From the NCBI RefSeq assembly GCF_016801865.2, contig NC_068938.1, positions 18,658,873 to 18,722,872 of the forward strand: a stretch of DNA of 64,000 bases. The letters run 5' to 3'. A program made the translations under genes and the position numbers. This DNA comes from Culex pipiens pallens. Lineage: Eukaryota; Arthropoda; Insecta; Diptera; Culicidae. Below, piece by piece: positions 58,466 through 64,000 of this stretch. The notes beneath the pieces are model-generated. The model saw nothing but the letters and a program-made list of their open reading frames with translations, was not told the DNA's origin and ran no database searches. Every line of letters begins with the position of its first letter. The stretch's first letter is position 1.

Positions 58466-59890
58466 GAAAAATTGACCATGAACAATGAGCAACAAGTGAT
58501 TAAGAGCGAGCAGTGAGCCATGAGTAATGAGAAATAATCCATGAGCAAAAAATGCGTGAGCTAAAGTGAGGAGCAATGAGCCAAGCAAGTGATAGCAATG
58601 ATAATAAGCAATAACAGATGAACAAATAACAGTTGGTAATTAGTTGTGAGCAATGAGTATTATGCAATGAGTCATGAGAGTTGGCCCATGAGCAAGAGAA
58701 GAGAGAGACAGAGAGAAATGTAAAATTGGCCATGAATAATGAACAACAAGTGATGAGAAGCGAGTTGTGAGCCTTGAATAATGAGAAATAATTCATGAGC
58801 AAAAAATGCGTGAGCTGAAATGAGGAGCTGTGAGCCTGAAGTATCAAATGGTGAGCAATGATAATAAGCAATAAGGGATGAGCTGATAGCAGTAGGCAAT
58901 GAGTTGTGAGCAATGAGTAATGAGTAGTAAGTGGTGAGCCATGAGCAGAATGCAATTAGTCATGAGATTTGGTCCCTGATTTAAAAACATACGTGATTCA
59001 AAAATGAGCAGTTTGTCTTGATGTAGTGTTGAACTATGCTTCATGAGCAAAAAGTCACCACAAGTGATGAGAAATGAGCAGTATGCAATTTGAATTGAGC
59101 AGTCAGGATTTTTTGATGAGTTGTGAGCAACGAGTTATGTGTTCTAATTGGTTAGCAATGAAGAGAAAACAATGAGTGATGCGCACGGAGCCATAAGTAG
59201 TCACTAAATAGCCGCAAGGTATAAGTGATGAATAACAAACCCTGAGCAGTGAGCAGTGACCAAAACTTTAATAAGCTGAATGAAATATCGACACTTCCCC
59301 GCACTCGGACCACCTCAAAACAAACAAACAAAGTGAAGAGGAGCGAGCAGTGAGCCATGAGTATCGAGAAATAATCCATGTGCAAAAAATGTGTAAGCTG
59401 AAGTGAGGAGTGAGTCTGAAGCATCAAGTGCATCAAGGTGAGCAATGATAATTAGCAATAAGAGATGAGCAAATAGCGGTAGGTAGTAATGAGTAGGAGC
59501 AATGAGTAATGAGTAGTAAGTGGTGAGCCATGAGAAAGCAATGAGACATGGGCGTTGGTCCCTGATTTATGAACATAAGTGATGTAAAAATGAGCAGTAT
59601 GTCTTGATGTAGTGTTGAACTATATTCCATGAGCAAAAAGTGGCAACAAGTGATGAGCAATGAGCAGTGTGCAATTTGAGATGAGCATTCAGGAGTTTTT
59701 AATGAGTTGTGAGCAAAGAGTTTTGAGTAATAATTGATTAGCAGTGAAGAGAAAACAATGAGTGATGCGAACGGAGCCATGAGCAGTGAGTAAATGGCCG
59801 CAAGGAATAAGTGATGAACAACAAACCCTGAGCAGTGAGCAAAGACCAAAAATTTAATAAGCTGAATGAAATATTGTCACTTCCCCGCAC
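57800..59890. repeat. Heptamer-derived minisatellite (ATGAGCA-type) with ~585-bp higher order
   Basis: Long runs of 7-bp words related to ATGAGYA/GTAATGA (AATGAGTAATGAGTAGTAAG and similar). Superimposed are longer blocks: CGTGAGCTGAAGTGAGGAGC-type blocks recur near 57920, 58180, 58550, 58810 and 59395. A ~585-bp block starting GGTCCCTGATTT recurs at about 58971 and 59556, with matching ends TTCCCCGCACTCGGACC near 59295 and 59881. Minus frames of 140-190 codons rich in Leu-Leu-Ile-Thr-His reflect the heptamer and are not coding. Confidence 0.9.
58372..58463. repeat. (GA)n microsatellite
   Basis: Interrupted GA dinucleotide run inside the heptamer minisatellite; the longest uninterrupted part is at about 58429-58462. 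Confidence 0.95.
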
Positions 59891-62800
59891 TCGGACCTCA
59901 AAACACGGAGGAATCAATTTCCAGCACCTTTCGTGAGACCACTCATCACACCCCGTCCCCGTCACTCGCAATCGACCCCGGATGAGCACGGTTTTCGGAC
60001 CCAGGGTGGTCATTTACGAACCCTTCCTCTCACACGGCTAAGGCCCTATGGTTTTAAGGGCGAAATTTATTGCCAGTTCGATTGATCACACGCACGCGTG
60101 AAAGCGTGATCTATCGTCGCGGTGCTACCTGATCTCGGGTGAAGGTGGCTCGAGAGACCTTAACCAGGTAGCAACACCTCGTTAAGAGCGGGTGCTGATG
60201 AGTGATCTCCTGAAGAGTGAGAGTGAGATTTAATATGTAAATTTGCGCCGTGGGGTCCATTAGCGGGTTGTAACTGTGCGTTGTTTGATATAATTATGCA
60301 ACGGATTAGGTCATGATTTAGCGCTGAAACAAGTCATGATTCGTGGTTACAAGCTCTCACTCTCGGTGTGGTGAGGTTTAGCAGGAAGCAATTTGATGTA
60401 ACGCGGTTGTTTGGATGCGCTCTGGGAAGAAGCGATCTTGGTGGGCTTCTGCACAACATGTGCTTTTGTTTGGTTATGAGGTTGCATTCTTCAAGAAGTT
60501 GCTTAAACCTATCATTATGTTCTTTTGAGTATCAATCCTAAAAGCTTCCTGCTTAAATCTGGCAAAAACAAGCTCCACGTCAATTATAACTGATCTCAAT
60601 TTTTCACCTGAACAAAGAATCCAGATCTTTTCAGGAATTCCTCAAAAGGATTCACCTTCCAATCTTCCAGACAGAGGTCACAAAAGCGCCATCAATATCT
60701 GTTTGCTCATGCCCACATGCGTCACTTTGCCAAACATGCTGACATCCAGCGAATGCATCCAAACTCCTGAAACAGAGCTTCTTGCAAACTGTGACAGCTG
60801 GCGTCGGCTGCGATTTTGATAAATGGCTTCATTTTTTGTTTAGTCTGCGAAACGTCCCAAATGTGGGACCCCTAAAAGAGGAATTCCAGCGTCATTAATT
60901 AGCCACCGCCGCTGATGTTCTCACCGGTTGGAGCTCGTTGAAAAGATGGATGGAATCGATCGTTAGATTGGAATTAGAAACATGCTGAGCGAATCAGCGT
61001 TTTTTGCTGCCTGCTTGTTGAAACCATACAAATTCGACGGACCTTGTGGGAGCTGTTTTGTTGGGGGGATAATTTATAACATATGCAGTCGTAATTGGGT
61101 TAGATCAGATGTTATCGCGGTGGTTCGGCAGATTGGCCATTCGCCGCCACTCGGAAATGCGCTGCAAATGGGGAGCTTGTAGTGGGAGATTATTAAAGAC
61201 ACATGATACCAAATTGCTTTGAATACAGGCAGCGATTTTCAGAATGAATTTTCGAATTCATGGTTGCATTTGAGATCAGTTTTACATTTTTTTTATTCTT
61301 AATGCCAAACATAATGTCTACTTGAACGCTTGGTCGTCAATGCTTGAAACGAGATCTATCACTAAACGGGACTGCTCAATATTCGATAGAACTTTCTGTC
61401 AGCGATCATTTCCCTAGACGATATTTGATCGCTGACACACAACGCCTATCATGACCGTCATTGCTTGGCGACGGTCGATGAACGTAAACACGAAGACGAA
61501 ACGAACGAAAAATGAGCACCACTCAAGCAGCCGCCCGAACGAGACAACGTGCTCTTTCTCGTTTTTGTCTCTCTCTTCCTAGTGTATGCTGCGTGGTGAC
61601 AGGAGTCATATGATTGCTATCATTGGAGAGATGATCGGAATCTTGGTAAAATGTCAAACGACCGCTCTCTAAGCGATTTTTCTCCTGGAGGGAAGTCAAT
61701 GATTGTGTGAGTGACTTTGCGTAGCACTCATTCCTTTGTGTGTGAAACGAACGAAAGTAGAATGTAAAAATCAGGTTGTCGTGGTGAAAACGATTGGAGT
61801 GTTCTGTCAGCTATCACCAAAAAAGTAGAAATTTCGCAAGCCCTGTTGGTCGTACTTGCAATCTTATATTTACAGATTTCTAACATTTTCATGTCAAAAC
61901 ACAAATCTCAAATCCATACAGCTGTCTCGGCTCATCCAATCATCCCGAATCGTGTCCATTATTCCTCTCGAAAATGCATTCAGAGTGCATCTTCATCCAG
62001 ACGTCAAACCTTTCCGTCAAAATCCCCCTCCACAGCTTAGAAAAAAGGTCATTGCTCAATGGCCACTCTTTGGAGCGTCGTCGGCGCAGAACGCTCTTCT
62101 TCGGTCGTGACCACGGAAAGGAAAATCTAATTAGAGCTGTACCCTCACCTCACTTCAGCCACTAGTCCGATGACTTTTCAGTTCTCATGCTTTTGGGAAA
62201 GGATCACGCCGTCCGTTGACGCGGCGCGGAAAACTTTCTTTTTCCCTCAAGGGCCCTCTCGGATTTTCGCAGTGGCCATCGCGCGGGAACAAAAACAACG
62301 AAAGTTCTGCAATTTTCGTCTCTAATAGTCGCAGCCGTGGCTCATTATTTCTATTTCAGCTCTTTTTATGCTTTTTTTTCCCCGTACATATCTACATACT
62401 TTTTTGCTCGTGTCTCTTTGACTTGGACTTGAAGAGTTGCAGCTCGGCGCCGCCACCTAGGTGTCAGAAGTGCAATCACTCTGGCCTTTTTGTGGCCGCA
62501 TCTTCCCTGTAATTGCTCGCTAAGGTCTGTAGACGCGTTCGTGAGCAGCAGTTGTTTCAAACGGGCAGGGCCGTAAATAAGACCCCGCAATAATTTCGCC
62601 TCGGCTTGGGCGATTTTTGCGCGAAAATTCAATCGAGGTCATTAAAAGCGTAAATTATTATTTATCTGCGTGCAGGCCCAACTACACCACCAAGTACCCA
62701 CCGCAACATTGTAGAGGTCCAGCAGAAGCCAGATTCTCGCGAGACAGATCACAAATCAACCCCACACACTCTCGTTTGTCCTACAAGAGCTGTAGAGCTC

Positions 62801-64000
62801 CTTGAGTCGATCGACATCTGTTGGCACGACACCGACGACAGTCGCCGAAGATCTACTTCTGCAACATTGTAGTCCTCACCGGGGGTCGTTATCTGGACCT
62901 CTGTCATGGCTGCGAGAGAGGTGATTCGATGTGACGTTAATGCCCGCCGTCCAAGTTTTAGCACACTCTTATTAAAAAGCATCATTTAATGGGTGCTCGG
63001 CGTTGTTCTTGATCGCTTGATCGGAACCTTAATTAGTTTGAATGCGTGCATCAATAAATATCGGCGCGCACGTACCCCCTTCGAATGTCCTGAACTCCGT
63101 TCATTGCGTGAGATTGTCAACCAGGTCGTCCTACGCGGACATAGTATGGCGTGTTACGGCGCTTGTTTGAGCGGTCTCCCGATTGTCTATAAAGCTTAGT
63201 CCACCCCAGCGTTACAATGTGTTAAACTGCTTTTAATTGCGATAATTAAGGGGAGTTAGCGTTCGAATAAATTGTTTTGGGATTGCCGCGACCAGATCAG
63301 ATTGTGGTGGAGGCTGGGAATGCAGCTGGATCAATTGAACTTTGTGGTGGTGCTAAATTGATTTGAGCACGCAATTTTGTCACAAAGTTGAGCAGATAAT
63401 CTAGATCCTGATTTGCTGCACATTCGAACGAGTCAACAATTGATTAAATGGGTTTTATGATTTTATGGAGCAGGAGAATTAAACACAATCAGGAAGTCAT
63501 TTTCTGAAACGATTTTGTTTATCAGATATTGGATTGCTTGAAAGAAACCATAGAAATTGTGAAGTGCAACATTTTAGATTCTTGTGGGTTTATTTCAAAC
63601 AAATCAGCAATCAGCTGAAGATGGTTACACAATTGAGGTGAATTCACAGCATGAAAATAAAATCACTTCCGCAACACTTTCGATTTCATCTGCCATCGTA
63701 ATCCGGAAGGCACGAATATCCTGCTTCTTCTCCATCATCATCTTCAAAATCATGATCAGATAAAATCTGTAACGAACCATCATGAAGACACTTACTTTCT
63801 GAACCACTTTTAACCACTTTGTAGCAACCTCCAAATCGTCGCAACGTTGTCACCTCACGAGGGGGTGCAATTACTTTAACGTGGAAGCCCAACATTATTT
63901 ATGAAACCTGCCGCAGCAACAGCAGCAACAGCAACTTTAATGTTTTCAATCATAATAAATGAAAAATATTCGCCCCTGACGCCATCAACAACCCGGGTGA
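59891..64000. other. Unique, moderate-GC sequence to the window end
   Basis: No repeats of note except CAGCAA/CAGCAG words near 63913. Several short frames exist without domains. One phase-compatible candidate exon is at 62676-62805. Probably intron of the gene containing 52206-52528, or intergenic DNA. Confidence 0.4.
62676..62805 (+). CDS. Weak candidate 3' exon, phase-compatible with 52206-52528
   Basis: An AG in TTATTTATCTGCGTGCAG (ending 62675) is followed by one base and then an open frame to TGA at 62803-62805. The exon at 52206-52528 ends in CG, so splicing here would give CGG (Arg) and continue PNYTTKYPPQHC. The first 12 residues look protein-like; the rest (RGPAEARFSRDRSQ onward) is less so, and the true exon could end at the GTAGAG at 62711. 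The acceptor is only fair, and there is a one-in-three chance of phase agreement. No family recognised. Confidence 0.22.

Noticed and set aside
57530..59849. Minus-strand Leu/Ile/Thr/His-rich frames of 140-186 codons that look like membrane proteins
   Set aside because: Hydrophobicity comes from translating the ATGAGCA-type heptamer; several frames overlap and none has splice or start support.

Overview
This window looks like nuclear DNA from an insect, most likely a mosquito of the Culex pipiens group. The clues are a double-tRNA-headed SINE (compare the Culex Twin SINEs), many TA- and TTAA-flanked miniature inverted-repeat elements (MITEs), long AT-rich repeat stretches alternating with GC-richer unique islands, and spliced, histidine-rich coding sequence with GT-AG borders. 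There is no bacterial, viral or plasmid gene content. Most open frames here are shadows of low-complexity repeats.

Gene content is very sparse. The one exon I trust is 52206-52528 (+), a His/Ser/Tyr-rich internal exon with a good acceptor and donor. Much of the window is probably intron or intergenic DNA around it. Weaker exon candidates, based on splice signals and open frame only, are 23982-24186 (-), 14637-14820 (-), 34953-35091 (+) and 62676-62805 (+). No complete gene can be read, so no pathway or operon can be described.

Layout: 1-2160 unique sequence plus three simple-repeat arrays. 2165-2775 TTAA-flanked MITE. 4730-6372 long foldback element. 6949-7422 hAT-like remnant with another MITE inside. 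10375-11755 retroelement insertion with 26-bp target duplications. 12370-13120 foldback. 13640-14840 TAAT-rich unique island. 16787-17179 hAT MITE. 19985-23490 a three-level nest (dispersed repeat, hAT-like element, mariner-like palindrome). 26633-27034 hAT foldback. 30475-31466 MITE. 35534-37255 foldback with ~130-bp subrepeats. 37382-37805 composite SINE. 40458-42854 element with a 728-bp tandem duplication, followed by a retroelement insertion at 42883-43743. 44354-44513 palindromic MITE. 48982-50960 foldback with five exact 144-bp repeats in each arm. 51009-51697 TA MITE. 53791-56425 satellite that grades into a 1.25-kb nonamer array and carries a young palindromic MITE. 57800-59890 heptamer-derived minisatellite. 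59900-64000 unique sequence.

The most notable content is structural rather than protein-coding: several unrelated TA-flanked elements that share a giant-inverted-repeat design with internal subrepeats, and insertions whose order can be read from exact target-site duplications. I found no convincing undescribed protein system. All identifications come from reading the sequence; no database search was possible.
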